A stretch of DNA of 64,000 nucleotides from the NCBI GenBank assembly GCA_014871385.1, contig CM026422.1, forward strand, positions 21,256,177 to 21,320,176, written 5' to 3'. The notes under the pieces were generated by a model. That model did no database searches. It saw nothing but the letters and a program-made list of their open reading frames with translations, and was not told the origin of the DNA. This document shows, piece after piece, positions 23,201-37,400 of this stretch. Origin of the DNA: Ceratodon purpureus. Its lineage: Eukaryota > Streptophyta > Bryopsida > Pseudoditrichales > Ditrichaceae. The stretch's first letter is position 1. Every line of letters begins with the position of its first letter. The translations under genes were made by a program, and so were the position numbers.

Positions 23201-24829
23201 GAAGCTCCATTTGACTCGATTGGGACTGCTACGGGCATGTCCTCCTCCTCCTCTTCGTCTTCCTCCTCTGATAAGGAAAACGTTCTCACGTATTAGACCA
23301 CAAAATTTAGAGCCAATTACAGCAGTGTAATTCTAGCAAGCGGACCATGATTCGTACTTATCAAAAGCCAGCAGCAAAAAGACTGACATGTTAAAGAAAG
23401 AGTATGCACCTTCTGAATCATCATATTCGGGACCCTCGGTGCGATATCCGCATATGTATACACTCGAAGAGCTGCTGTTGTGGGAGACAGTGAACTCCCT
23501 GTCAAATACTAGATCAAGAGGCATCTGATCGCACTTTCCCTCTGAGAGGGTTCCCAAAACGACTTCGCTGTCATCAACTTGAACCTTCAGAACAACTCTT
23601 GCGTTTCCCTTCCCGCTCTTATCCTTGCTTTCTCCCAAAGCAGCCTGCCACCGTCAAATGAAATGAGCGAAATCATATATCCCAAAGATGTTTTTGGTCA
23701 TCACATGTCGCGCTCGAGACCCACACACAAGTATACTGTCTGACTCATACAGGACACAATAAACGCTCCCATAGAAACAACAAAAAGACAGGCTGATGTC
23801 TCACACTCAAAGCATGAAATCACACAGAATTATATCTACGTCAATAAAACAACCACATATGGAGGGGACAGAGAGAAGATGTAAAGCTTACCTGGGACAC
23901 GTGCAAGTACATTCCATCACCAGGATGACATGAAGTCGGCTTGCCCGACGGCACCTCAACACCTGTGCACAAATACATTGAGGTACCATGAGGATGGTCG
24001 CAGTTCAATCTAATTAAACATAGTCCAATGCAGTAATACATAAATGTCACAAGAATGACCATCTCTTCCTTCTTTATTAATCACGACAACCTCAGAAGGT
24101 ATCAACGTTTCCATTTGCCTGAAGTAGCATGAAATCTGATGATTCTTTAGACGTGTATGAAGATTTAAAAAAATCGTATGTTCGTCGCCTATTCCAGCAT
24201 CGATACATAATCTATGGTTTAGCCAATATCACACGTGCAGGAACATACACTACTCCAACAAATACTATCACGTAAGAAGTGACAAAACCAAATCAATCCG
24301 CCCCCAAATCAACCTATACCAACCGATCGTTACAACGACGAACCTTACAACTCCAGACCTAAAACCAAGATTTATTAACCATCCAAAATGACCCAATCCT
24401 AGAGAAATATTGTAAAACCTCATGACGACGCACTACATGACTACATACTGACTCCTCAATCTGTAACTAAAACCTAACCCACAAACCTCAAGGCCACCTA
24501 CAGGCATGATGCACATGTAAACCCAAAACAGAAACTCCTCACATCCTGTAAGGAAACCCACCTCCATCCACATCGACAAACGCCCCAACTCATGAAAATC
24601 TCCTAGAAACTTATAACCATGCTTAAACCCTAGACAAGAAGATGAAGCATACAAACGCTACGAAACTCGGATCATTCCATAAACCCAACAATGGTTAACA
24701 ACAAAGAACAGGAACAAGACCCCAGAGATGACCACAGATGCTCCCAGAGATGCGAGGAAGATCAATGGGAGCAAGATCCGAGAGCAGGAGTGCAAGGGTT
24801 TAAGGAGAACACATACCCCAAAACTCCAT
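20228..24829 (-). CDS. HDT: HD2-type (plant-specific) histone deacetylase, 11 exons
   Basis: Eleven exons join in phase with GT-AG introns: 24829-24817, 23962-23892, 23644-23410, 23267-23196, 22634-22495, 22327-22244, 22080-21982, 21803-21725, 21316-21204, 20928-20843, 20285-20228. The product is 349 residues. The N-terminus begins MEFWGVEVPSGKP, the hallmark of the HD2 family, whose start is coded by a 13-base first exon. The nucleoplasmin-like domain spans about residues 1-105 (HVSQ, VVLGTLSEGKCDQMPLDLVF). The middle is strongly acidic (DDDDED runs), then Lys/Ala-rich. The C-terminus has a C2H2 finger (C326, C329, H342, H347), split by the last intron after GCDR. HD2 proteins are nucleolar/nuclear chromatin regulators, and some have lost the finger. 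Here it is present. Introns 9 and 10 carry a repeated 80-bp sequence. Confidence 0.93.
20502..20584. repeat. Intronic repeat, copy 1 (HD2 intron 10)
   Basis: About 83 bp with 'atgctcagattt', 'tctcttcaggcc', 'ggctcagattaacgagataa' and 'tcctcatcgcat'. Related copies lie at 20692-20774 in the same intron and 21003-21085 in intron 9, all in the same orientation. Confidence 0.8.
20692..20774. repeat. Intronic repeat, copy 2 (HD2 intron 10)
   Basis: The most diverged of three copies. It keeps 'tggctcagattaacgagata' and 'attcctca', but the left half differs. Confidence 0.75.
21003..21085. repeat. Intronic repeat, copy 3 (HD2 intron 9)
   Basis: Close to copy 1: 'atgctcagatt', 'tctcttcaggcctta', 'aaggctcagattaacgagat', 'tcctcattgcat'. 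Presence in two adjacent introns points to local duplication of intron sequence. Confidence 0.8.
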
Positions 24830-27800
24830 CGCGGCAAGTCACTTGATAATCGCGAGAAAATGTGTGCGTGTGAAGAGTTCGAAAATGCGTGAAGCTGCGA
24901 GCAAGTCGAGCTCGGCAGCAGAAGATAGTGGCGATCGGAGCAGCGGCAATGCGAAGACAGCCTTCCTGTGTCTTCTATAGGGCCGCCGCCATCGCAATCC
25001 CGGTCGCCGTTAGGGTTACTACCGGGAATTCCCGGTTATGGTCTTGTTCACACCGGGGTTCTCGTCAATGGAGCGTTAAAACCGTCATGGAACTTAAAAT
25101 ATACTCATCCATAAGATGCGAACATTTTATTGAGCGGATTCTATGATATGTTCGATTTTGAGTGTGGTGTTGGATTTGGGTGTAGTGGCGCTGGAGAACT
25201 TATCCTTGGTCATAAATGCTGGCGTGAGTCATCGTTGCGATTTTCATTCGATTTCGAAAAACGGTTTTGGTGTTATTGCAGGGGGCTGATTGATGAATGT
25301 GGATGAATGTGGATTAATGCGTCTCTGTTTTTCTCTGTGGAGTACAGGTACATGCTTTCTTTGAAAATGCATTTTTATTTTTTGTATAACAAGGGGCACT
25401 TCAAATGTCAAGAGGCTGACCGTTGAAAATCCATAATGAACGAAGTTGAGAGTCTCAACTTCTAGGCTTGGCGTAGATTTATGATCTGAATATTTGAAAA
25501 TTCATATAAAATTAGAGCTACGCGCAACCGTGGACAAAGATCATAATTTATCATGTTCTTTGGTGCAAACTCCATATTTTTTTAATTTGAAGATAAATTA
25601 AAATATTTCACAATGAAGTTTCTATTGCGGCACTCGAGAAAGAAGTATGAAGTTTCACCTTTAGGAAGTAAATAAAGAAATGTATATTTAGAAAGTTGCA
25701 AGCGAAGGTAGATTGACGACGATTACGACCACGCCAACGCCTACGCCTTCCAATTACCTTTGTAATTTTCTTGAGTAAAAACCCTCTTCGAATACCTTGT
25801 CGACAAAATTATATTAAAGTTAAAAAAAATGTTACTAGTTTTTTGAATGATGGTTTGTAGTGTGTAGTTGCTTGAAGATCACTTTGTGAAAAAAAATTCA
25901 AAAAAATCAAAACTAACAAGTAACAAATGAAAGGTGTTTATATAAAAATAAAATAAAACTCACACCAAAAATGAATGAAGTCGAGCTTTGCTTTTGTTTT
26001 CAAATAAGTCAATTGATTTTTAAATATTGTTTGAAATAAATTTTGCAATAACCTTTTGATTTGCCATCTATATAATCTATATAACCTTTCAAACAACCTT
26101 TTAAGTTTTCAACTCCAACTTCAATTTTTTTTTTAAAAATTCATGACCATATAGTACAGATGATACTAAATAACAACTGTCACAACTCTGATTTTGCTTC
26201 ATATTTTTCTAGGGTAAAACCCTCTCATAGTTCTTTATTGACAGAATAAATAAATAAATAAAAAGAATTAAAAAAAAAAAAAAAACATACAAAATTCTTA
26301 AATAATTTAAAATGGTGTAATATTAATGGAAAACATGTGGAATTTTTTTAGCAATAGACTCATTGTTATTACAAAGTTATGATTGACTAAATTCAACTTA
26401 TTTTGGACCAACAGAGGAGTAGTGCCAATGATTGTCAATATGATTGATTAATAAAGCGTGACAAGCGTAGTAGAGCATGACTAAGCCTAGTGGAGCATGA
26501 TTAGTCGGTTTGATAATCCAAGAGCCTTGTCTTCTTGGGTATATTTTAATTATAAAATCCACGACCTCTCAAAAGAACTTTGAGTTAAGTTTTTTGCTCG
26601 ACCCAAATTTTGCTTGAGAGGTCGTGCCCATAGTGCCAAAACTTCCAAAAAATGTTGCCATGTAGGCTTTTTCAGAAGCAATGGCCTCTTTACCTTTGAT
26701 TATAGTATAAAGGCACTTTTAACGAATATTAGACATTCTAGCGATTTGATTGGTGACGGCCTCTTGATTAACAGTCGTAGTGTAAAACATCCCTAACTAG
26801 ATTTGGTACAAATTATGGTCTGTGTATATATTTTCAGTACTTTACACGTGAATATTCTAAAGCTTTTCAAAAATAGGTCTATAGTATAAATTGCCAATAT
26901 ATTAAATTGTAGAATTTGAAGAAAATAAAACAAACAACAGAACAATTGTAAAGGTTGGATATCATGAAATTATTTTCATTTTTCCAGAAACATTTACGTA
27001 TTTGTGGTTTTAAAAAATACTTAAATTAATTCCATCTATCTATGTATTTCTCTATTAAATTAAAGTCAATTCATTATATAGTAATAAATAAAACTTAGAT
27101 TTGAAAATCTATTCAAAACATACAATTTTTTTCCTTTGTAATTTATGTATCTTTTTAAAGCATGCAATCTATTTTACTATATGAAGGATATTTTACATTT
27201 TATTTGAAATTCTTCAATTGTTTTTGATATATCTTTTAATACAACTTTCATGTTGTATGTTTTTATATATCTTTGCACAATACTTTTTTTAATGCGCATT
27301 CATAATTTCCTTCAGAAAGTCCTCAAATTCTTGAAAACAAAAAAATCAGTTAAAATTTTAAATAAATATAAAATACACAAATTCTAAGCTAGAAATAAGA
27401 GTCATTTCTAGAATATTTTGGCACATCATGAAAACTCGATATATTCATGTATATGATTTTACAAAATATACATATTTAATAGATAGTTTTTTTCATAGTC
27501 ATATACTTTTTATATGAAATAAGATAAAACTTCAAATTTTATAATTTTATTCTATTATAAATAATTAAAAATATATTTACATTGAAAACATAACCATATA
27601 TTAATAGAGTGGATACAAAAAGAACATTAATTATTCCTACGACTACGACTACGAGCATTAATTATTTTAAATTATTCATTAGTGAAGCAACTTATGTAAA
27701 TATATTGCACATCCTTTACCTGAACAATTTGCTTTGTATGCAGTTAGTATCATCTTTTTATAATAGAAAAAAATTGTACCATTATAGTGTCATCATTGCC

Positions 27801-28890
27801 ATTCCTTGAAGACAAAAAATTATTTAATTTATAAATTTTTATTTATTTTTAGTGTGAAAATGAGGTTTGCCTTTTTATTATTGAAATATTAAAAATTCAT
27901 TCACTTCTATTGCGCATCATTTCTTTCAAATCAAATAGAAGCTTTTGGCCTCTACAAGAATTTAAATTACCCTCATTAGATTCATTGCAAACAATCTTAA
28001 CATGAAGTAAAAGTAATAATTTCTTTCAATCAACTCAATCAACTTTCCAATTGTCATATAGTCTAAATAAATATCACTTATACTTCTAGAAAGTCGCTTT
28101 TAAGATCTTAAAAATAAAGTTTCTTTGGTTTATTTTTAAGTTGAATTATTTGTAAATTATCATACTATAGAACTATAACATATATTTTCATATTTTCATC
28201 AATTTTCTCAAAAATTATGAATAAAAAGTTGTTTAAAATTAATAACACTTGTTAATTGTATGATAAATTTGAATTTTGCAATTTATTTTTTAAAAATGTC
28301 ATAACTACAATACTCACGGTAAGAATAAAAAGACCCAATTTAATAAATTAAAAAATTAAAAATTAATCACAGTAGCTTATTTTCTTTATTAATAACTCTA
28401 AATGATTTAAAAAAGAATTTAACAACATCAATAAATTATTTATAATAATATGTTTTAAAATTTTAATGGCAAATAAAATGATATTATAATATAATTTCAA
28501 AATGTTCTTTCTTGTATGTGAGATAGTAACGTTATATTTTAATTTATATCCAACATGTTTATATTCATCTTATTATAATAGTGGATTTGTTGTTTATTAC
28601 ATTTAATATATAAATCACGTTTCTATGTTGCACGCATTAAAGTTTAACTCTTAAACAAACATTCAATGTCCAACTTTATTTCATAAATATTTATAATCAT
28701 GATTTTTTTTCTTTCAATAATAGTAGAAAAATTAAATTATATCTAAAATCATTATAAATTTGATTATAATGGAGATAAAATAAAAATATTAATGATATCT
28801 TAAGTTCATGTAAGCTTATTTGCGCTATAACACTATTATAAACTTTGATTTTTTAAGCATTATCGTATTATTCCTTGCGTCGGTATATGT
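24830..28890. other. HD2 5' flank, then AT-rich gene-free DNA
   Basis: The first few hundred bases upstream of 24829 should contain the HD2 promoter and 5' UTR and are GC-richer than what follows. From about 25.1 kb onward the sequence is AT-rich, with A and T homopolymers and no ORF that resembles a protein. No bounded element was recognised. Confidence 0.5.
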
Positions 28891-28902
28891 CGTAAAACCA
28901 CA

Positions 28903-29196
28903 ACCGGGGCACCACCTCCGGCTCCTCATGAGAGGGCCGGAGGCGTGGATGCCGGGAGGACCTAGGTTCGATTCCTAGGTCGGAGCCTCCACAAGGTGCC
29001 GCCCCCATAGATGACCAATGATGAAGAATACAGCGAATATCTGGCCAATAGGCAATAGATAAAATAAATTCTTGAAAAAGGAGAGTAGTTTTGTCTCAAT
29101 GTCCCCCTGTCCTGTGGGCACCGGGTCATATGGCATTACGAACGGACACTTTATTCACGCCGGCCCTTAAAACGGCTGGTGTTTCTATCTATCTAT
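28903..29196 (+). mobile_element. tRNA-type SINE with 12-bp target-site duplication
   Basis: A 294-bp GC-rich island in AT-rich DNA is flanked by the perfect direct repeat CGTAAAACCACA (28891-28902 and 29197-29208). Its head contains GGTTCGATTCC at 28965-28975, a good match to the pol III B box of tRNA genes. The 3' end is a short simple tail (TCTATCTATCTAT). A tRNA-like pol III head, no coding capacity, a simple 3' tail and a target-site duplication define a SINE. The A box is weak and I could not assign the parent tRNA. Confidence 0.85.
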
Positions 29197-29208
29197 CGTA
29201 AAACCACA

Positions 29209-32200
29209 TAAATGGGGCATAAAGGTGTGATTTTTAGCGTATTCAACTTTAAAGTTTGTGTGTATATTTTAATTTATTGCGGAAAATGTGAGGTACAAGA
29301 AGAGAGGCTTCGGTTTGCTAATGATGAGCCAAAAGTGGCACACAAAGTGTTCTTAGATCATATGAGCAACATAGAGGGAAAGAGACATGTCATCACTATG
29401 AACAAATTTTTTTACAATTGTTGATCTATTCATAAACTTGTTTACGAGAATGATTAATGCTACTGTTACCATACAATCCAATCACATTGATTTCCCTGCT
29501 ATATTTCAAGAACACCAAGATTTACATGAAGAAGGAAAAATGGTGGATGGATTGGAGAATGCATGCAATTTTGCCAATTAAAAAATTATTGTCTACATGT
29601 ATATTATTACAACCAAACCTCTTTTATTGCAGAGTTGTGAATTTGAAAAATTTAGCACACCATTAACTATGGAACATTGTAAATCACCTTATTTTAGAGG
29701 TGCATTGATCATTCATGATGACGCACTGATTCAAAAACCATGCACTTAGGCACAACTGAGAGAGAAGAGTAGGAAATGGAAGCGAAGAGATCAGGCTGTA
29801 CACAAATGACTGTGGACGAGGGCATGAGGGTTGGTCTTTTATACTCTAGAAAATCAAAAGGTTGCTTGGCACGCAAGCAAGTTCCTTTCGGGAGTATCTA
29901 GAACTAACCTTCCTCAGTATCTCTACCACGCTTCGATACTCCGAAGTTGTTGCGACTAATTTTACTTGCCATGGTGCCTTTGCAAACATACAAGCCATAT
30001 GATAAACTCCAAAAGTGTAATATATGCCCATATGAACATGCAGGCTCCAAGTCCTAACTGAATAATTTCAATAATACTATTTACAATGCAAAAAAAAATT
30101 AAAATCCTGTGTGTCTTTTATTATAAGATTTAATTATAGACTACTGAGAGAATTTATGTAGTTTTGTTAAAGAATTTTTAATCAGGCTCATTAAAAGATT
30201 TGAACATATAAAGCAAAGATGATTTTATTTATATATTTTCATCCAAATTTATATAATCAATTGATTTTAGCGTACTTTATATTTTTTTAAGTTAATCTTT
30301 TACTTCAATGAAAGTTTAGGTCTTCTATTTAGAAAGGCTCTATAATATATCTATAAACAATCTTAGGCGTAAAAGATGGATGAAATTTATATTTAAATGA
30401 AGCATCATGCATTTAGTGAAGTACAAAAAAGTTTTCAAACTGTTTTTCTTTTAAATTTTATATTATAATTTTTTAAATTTTAAAATCATTTTAGAAAGTC
30501 ATTTAATGATTATTTTGAGACAGTATTATTTTGAGACAGTTTTTGAACTTTGAGAATTAATGCCTACAATTGAGTTATTTGTAAAGGCATCCAGTCTTTT
30601 GTCTTTTTTTTTTCATGGACCAGAGCTAGTACTATTCCTCCTCCTCCTCACGGTCCCACCCCTCTACCCAATTCTTCTCCCTCCCTCCAAATTTTTATGA
30701 ATAAAAATTTCAATCTATCTAGTATTCTATTTTTGGTCTACAATAAGATCATGCTGATCCTGTGCTTTCCAAATTACAATTCAAAAACTCAAATTTTGAG
30801 GGACTTTACAAATAACTCTAAATTCTATAATTGTTTTAAAATAATTTGAACTTTTTTTACTTTCTAATTATAGATTGTCTTTGACTCGAGGATAATTTTT
30901 CCATATATAGTCCAAAAATTTCTGACAAATATAGAATCAATCAAGAAATCAATGAAAAATCTTCAGTTAAGAATTAAATTGTAACTTTGAAAAGTCTCAG
31001 TTTAACGAATATGGTGTTTTTAATGCCACTTCTTGAAGTAGTAAAAATCTGAAAAGGAAAATATACTCTTTGATATTTTTTATATAGAAGTTTGTTGAAA
31101 TTAAAGTTCTTTTTTTAAAGAATTTATGTTTGGATTTTTTCAAGATTGTTTTGCTCTTGATTTTAATATGCAATATTCAAACTTTTTGACTCCATTGGAA
31201 GTAGAATTATTGAAATTTAAAAACATATACTATACAACTATAGCAGGTCACTCACAAATACTTGTTGTATTTCAATCCAAAACAATTCACAAATTATTGG
31301 CTCTTCAAAGTAATTATGTCAATTATAATTTATGTCAATTATATTTTACCATTATCTTTTGCTACAGCTAGAAAGTATAGAAATTGAAGGATTTTTAATA
31401 AAATCCTCAAATGTCTAGAAATAGTTAACATGCTAATTATTTCAACCGTCTGAATGTTGATGTTTGCCACTTGTGCAAAATTGCTGTAATCTTCTAACGA
31501 TGCATAATGAAGTTGATTTCTTGCACATGGATTTTATAATGGACAACGAAACGGAAAAGATTTGAACAAGTGCTACTTCAATTTTCAATAAAACCTAACA
31601 TCATTTTTTACAAATTACAAATATGCAGTTCACTAATGGTCAACAATATTATCTTTGAAAAAAAATGTAATTCCTACGTTGAAGCCCCATAAATTTCGTT
31701 TTGATTTTGAAGCATAAACATCAATATTGAATATGTATTTGTGTACTAGATGAAGCAACCATTGCATAGTGTGTTTCAAAAATTACTTACAACATCTTTA
31801 TTAGAAGACTGCCCAATTTCTTTTCTTACCTCTACATCTGTATTCACTACAGATTTCAATGTATTTTTTATTGATTCATAGACTAGTGCTTATTATACTA
31901 ATAATCTAATATTTACAATCTAGGCTAACTCTCCATGCATGAATTTAAAGATCATACTTGCACATCAAATTTTAAATGGATCACAAGTTATTTCATTTAT
32001 AGTACATTAGAGTGACTACTTAGTGCCAATTCATTTAACGAAGGGTTAAGCTAGAGGAAAGGAAATAGTAGTCGTAGGTCTGGATAAAACCATTACTGCT
32101 AGTTGTCATAGAAGTTTGAATCTTTGAAATTGTTCTTAGTGGTAAAGAAATGCCATGCTTTGGTAGTACATGAATTTTAAGTAATTAATTTTTGACACTG

Positions 32201-34198
32201 CTAACATAAATTTTAACGAAAGTGCCAAATATTTTCTCAAAATGTGTTTATAATTATGTAATATAATAATATTATTAACCCCTAAAGGACAATCATCCAC
32301 ATTTGGGCTTTTTTGGAATTTGGGCATGTACCTATGAATGCAATTTACATCGGGATTTTCTGAAATTTTTATTGAAGGTGGGCCGTTCGGAGATCCTTGT
32401 GTAGGTATTTTTATTTTTCAATTCCGACATCGGGATCAAAAGTTATGAAGGTTTAAGTGTCAAACGCTGCTCGTTAAGCAGCTCCTGAAATATTCTAAGC
32501 CACTGTGAATGCAGCAAATTCTGCCCAAAACTGCCCAAAACTGCCCAAAACTGCCAAATTCTGCCCAAAGCCGAAACTTTGAAATTCCACCAAAAATCGA
32601 GATTTTGATATTTTTCAAAAATAAAAATTTCGATGTATAGATAAGGCAGTAGAGCATGTTCCCACCGTTTGGATTTTTAATCCAAATTTGTTTCATATGC
32701 TATTTTTATTGTCCAAAAACGGTCTTTGTTTGTGAATTTCAGTATACCCCCTAGCGGAAAATGATTTTTTTGGAAACCTTCCACAACCTTTTTGAATAAT
32801 TTTTTTTTAATACAATTACCTAACTTAGTCTTCTTTGACGTGCATCAAAACCACCAAAATCTATAATGCAAAAAAATGGTTTTTTGGGCCTTCAAAACTC
32901 TGCTGTCCCCTTTTTCCGCAGGGAAAAAAAACTTGTTTTCCTACTTTGAACATTATGATCTTGCAATTTGTGAAGAATGAGTGTGTGAGATTTGGTGGAC
33001 ATGTAGACATAGAAGTTAGCTAGAAGATCTTACGGTTAGATGTACTAGAAAAGACCCCAAGTTTGCAAAATCCACCTTGCTTTGAAGAGGGGCTGTTTTG
33101 AGGCAGTTTTGATGAAAAATACCCTCAGAATTTTAGGGGTTAATAAGAAAATAGTTTATGTCATTTTGAATTTTTGAAATATTCTATTTTAAATAATAAT
33201 TTTGAAAAACTCATTGACAAAATGACTCATGATATACTTTGGCAGTGTAAAATACTTACCTTTGTCTTAATCCCTAAAGGATTAAGAAGACCAAAACCGT
33301 CATCTTTAAATTTTGGGCATTCACCTACTAGCAAACAACTTGTTGCAATGCAACAAAGGAAGTGCAAGAATTCCATTGGCCATTGGAGAAATGAGAAACA
33401 ATTGAAATTATGAAAGGAACATGTAAACCTTCGGGAATAAAAGAAAACTACAGATGAAAAGTATGGATGCAATACTTGGATGATTTCATGACATGGCATT
33501 GTGACAAATATCAGATATGATGATGACATGGTATCGTGACAATTTTTTTTTAAGGAATCAATGTAAAAAGTCTTTACACACATATCTTAAGAGTTGATAG
33601 TTTTCAATCTTATAAAAAAAGAAAAAAAATCTTTTAAATTAAGAAACATTGAAGTTAGTGTAAAGTCAAAAAAGACAAATACAATGTAAAACACTTAATA
33701 TGTTTATTTATGTAAATATTCAAGTGATATCACGAATTGCTAAATTTTAAGATTCAACTTCTTAGATATATTGAAGGCAAAGTGCAACTCATTATTGTTG
33801 TAGTTAAAGTTAAAATTAGACGGTGTTATCACAACTTGTGTTTGATAATTATTAAAATTTGTGAAAACCTTTTGTTTAAAGTCTACAAATATAAGATTAT
33901 TATCCATTATCTTTTCAGTTATTCAATCCATTTAACTTCAAAATTTATAGATTGAAAAAATATAATTAAAATAGCATTCTCAATCTCTAAACATCCATTA
34001 AATGCAATTTACAAAAAAACACTTGTTAACTTTTACTTCTAATGTTTAAAGAAAAAGATGTAAATATAATCATTTTTTTCCATTTTCAACCAAGTAATGT
34101 TGAATTAGATTATTTGAAATATACGTGGAATTTGATTTAGCATGTATGATCACATGGATTGGTACATTTTGATATATATTTGTTACCAAATATTTTGA

Positions 34199-34265
<67 letters not shown>

Positions 34266-35155
34266 CTGATATAAATATGTACGTTCTACCAAGTTGCATG
34301 TTTCTCAAGCACCTCAAAAAGACCATCTGAGCTATTTCCTCGGCTATTTCTATACCAAACTTTAGAAATAGAGACTTATAGCAGTTAAAAAGAAAAAAAC
34401 GCAATGAAAATGTCACTAACATTGCCAATCTACATTCTGAATTCTCCTAAAATATTAAGCCAAGTAATGAATCCAAGGAATGTTGTATTTTATTGAACAA
34501 ATGAAATTTAACCAACAGTTTATCAATTTTTTGTGCCAAGGAAAAGGTATGTTTCATTTCCATTTAGACTCCTCCACATCCAAGAAATATACCATTGATT
34601 TATAATCTTAATCAAGATTGTAAGAACTTGCTCACAATTAATTAAATAAAAATTCCATCTTGAATAAACTATTAAAATAGTATTGTAAAGCTTAAAATAG
34701 ACAAACACCATTGAAAATAATTTCTCATATTTTTATTTGTTCTATCCCTAAAATTTATATTTTTTTATTAATATTATTTTAGAACTATTTATGAACTAAC
34801 CTGCTACCGAACTACAGTGTTAGTTTTCTAAAACAAAAGCAGGAAATTTTTAGGTAAGGGGCTTTGGTGTGGCCTTGCAAAGTTGCAATGAATGGGCCTC
34901 CATGAAGCAGGCAGGGAGACCTGCACGGAGACCTGCAGGGAATTCCTCAACGGTCATAGAAATCAAGTTGCACTACCGGTGACCGCGCCATGGACCACAG
35001 ATCAACGTGCAGTTTGCCCACACAAGTCCACAGTGGACTCTCCCGCTGGTGCCAGGTGGCACCAAATCGGCAATACCATCTGACGTGGAGGACCACCGGA
35101 GATGACGTGTCCAGGGAACTCCACTCGGGAACAAGTTCCTTATGAAAGGTGGTAC
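29209..35155. other. Gene-free AT-rich region
   Basis: No supportable gene. A small GC-richer patch at 29700-30040 and another at about 34870-35150 may be fragments of former genes or promoters, but no protein family is recognisable. An 11-bp unit 'actgcccaaa' repeats about three times near 32525-32560. Confidence 0.45.
34203..34260. repeat. TA dinucleotide microsatellite
   Basis: About 28 uninterrupted TA repeats. It is likely polymorphic and could affect assembly accuracy locally. Confidence 0.95.
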
Positions 35156-35164
35156 CATTTCTTT

Positions 35165-35424
35165 GGATCACTGTAATGTAGTCCTACGAGCGTTTTTTCG
35201 GAGGGGCAGGGTTGATAAGCCTCTAGTTTTTGGTTTTTATTTTTAAAATTCCTAAGGAAGATTGCCTAAAGTAATTTGGGGCCGCAGGCCACATTTTTGT
35301 ATTCAAATTTACCAAAAATAGCCTTGGGGGGGTCCAAAATCAAATTTCAGGGTTTTTGGAAGAAAAAAGCTAACCAATGGGAGTGGCTCCTAAAAACGCT
35401 CGTAGCACTAAAATACGTGGATCC
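35165..35424. mobile_element. Mutator-like MITE, relative of the 7037 element
   Basis: A 260-bp element is flanked by the 9-bp direct repeat CATTTCTTT (35156-35164 and 35425-35433). The inverted ends both read GGATC at the tip and CTACGAGCGTTTTT further in. The interior (for example 'ggaggggcagggttgat', 'aatttggggccgcaggcc', 'aaccaatgggagtggctcct') is shared with the element at 7037-7344. The outer 20-25 bp differ between the two, and this copy lacks the outer GACAGGACAT segment. Confidence 0.85.
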
Positions 35425-35433
35425 CATTTCTTT

Positions 35434-37279
35434 CTCTGCTGCTTCTTTTTGGGAATGACCAACTGCAGCGACTTGAATAATTGGATGGTACCATGAGAGT
35501 CATGCTTCTTAATTCCAGGTGTTGTAATATAACAGCTGGGTGTTAGATACAGTGGGATTATTTTTGTAGTTATTTCCCCTTAGGAAACTCAATTTTCAAT
35601 TGAGTTTTGGTTGGTGCCGGAACTTACCTATACTATACCAACCTTGCAGTTGCATGAGTTGGATATTTACAATGTGAATGATATTTACACAAGTGTCTAT
35701 GCTTGCAAGTAGGGTCCTGACAGATGGAGTGTGGGTGGGATGTCCAAGTTTTTCAAATGAGTTGCCAAAGCATTTTACAAATGAGTTGGGGAAAGGAATG
35801 GCTCCTGATTCCTAACAATCATTTCATGGAACTCTTAGTATTATAAGTTGGAACCAAACCCACCCATGTGGAAATGCTGGCGGCCTTTATATTAGCATTG
35901 AATTTGAATCTTTTTTTAGTGTCAATTGTAAAAGCATATAACTTATTCCGGAACCAATCTACAAGAAGAATTTTCTGTGAGTGATTACACAATCATGGTA
36001 TCTTCCCTGACTACAATTATTTCATAATTTTTTATGCTGGTGATTGCCGTGTCCTTCAAGGGTACTCTGAGGGGTCTCAGGGAGTCACTGTGGCCTCATG
36101 AGTTTACTTTATGTTTGATTAGAAAATGTGAAGAAGAGTTTTGGAGCAGGTTATCCACGATTCCACGGCCAACAGCACCAAGTTTTGTAAACTCATTGCT
36201 CTGACGAGCTGTGACATCCATGAGCCTTCAATGTCTGTTTTGACATCTAAGGTATTGTCTTAGTCAAGCCTTCCATACATGGCCATACTGTATTAGTCAA
36301 GCTTTAGTAGACTATTCTTCAGTAGAACATGTCCTGCACCGAAAGCTTGTGCAAACAAAATTTAAACTCCTTCATGCCATCATCAATGCAAACACACGGA
36401 ACAAGCAAGCGACCTTTCAGTGCACAGAAACATATGGAAACCGTTAGAAATGTATTGAGATTTTGATTGAATCCTACATTGGAAAGGAAACAAGCAAGCC
36501 TCATTAGATTACATTATAATGTTTCCACATGTCTATGTGCCCTGGATTTTATTGTTAAATCAACTTTTGAACCTCTACATTGAAATTTGGAATCAAAGGA
36601 GAACCTTTCAAAAGGTTAACGTTGGCTTACTACTCACAAATACTCATGAATATGAAGTCCATATCACTTTTTCACATTGATTCCCTCTCCATTCTATACT
36701 TCAACAAGCAATATCTTATTCATATTATCTTAAAACATTAAAAAATATCACCAAAATAAAATTCCGTTTTCAAATACTACTACACTATTCACAACACTAA
36801 ATATTATTCATTACAAATCCACCTTTTTGATTAAACTTACAACAACCACAACAACCACATCAACCTAATCCAAGATTGCCCTCTTCAAATAGACTTCTAT
36901 AAAAAATGATGCAATTTCCTTACAATAAAATTCATCTTTTATTAGTTTCAAAACCAAAATATAATATAATATAATGTAATAAAATAAAACAAAATAGAAC
37001 AAATAAAGATAAAATAATGAACATCTCATGCGATATAAGCCCCATTATTGTCATCTAATAAAAGAATCCATTAGTTTGTCTAAGTCCCTTCTCTTCCAAA
37101 ACGAGGTTCCAATGTATTTTGGAGCGACATGCAGCAAGCAAAACGATTGCCTCGCAATAAAAATAAGAGGAAGGTCCACCTCGGATTCGTCCAGAGCACG
37201 CCTCGTCAGTCGGTCTTCGGCCGAAGAGCGGAAGTAAAAGACGGACGAGCAAGGGACGCATAAAGAAAAGAGGAGACGC
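35434..37279. other. Intergenic; probable REF/SRPP promoter at the right end
   Basis: No gene is recognised. Sequence becomes GC-richer from about 37.1 kb, approaching the inferred transcription start of the REF/SRPP gene. No TATA element can be assigned with confidence. Confidence 0.4.
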
Positions 37280-37400
37280 ATGGCGAGTGCGAACGCTGCC
37301 AAGTCTGCTTTGCTGCGAAGTCTCCCGGAGCCCTCTCGCGGAGTCCGTGTTGCAGCCACCAGCCACCAGGGGGATTCATGGCGCCACCGGACGCCTCACG

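Noticed and set aside
34203-34260. TA run as a regulatory or replication element
   Set aside because: An ordinary dinucleotide microsatellite with nothing around it to suggest function.
37055-37366. Overlapping minus-strand ORFs of about 100 codons at the GC-rich start of the REF/SRPP locus
   Set aside because: No domains, several frames open at once, and the position suggests promoter or leader sequence.
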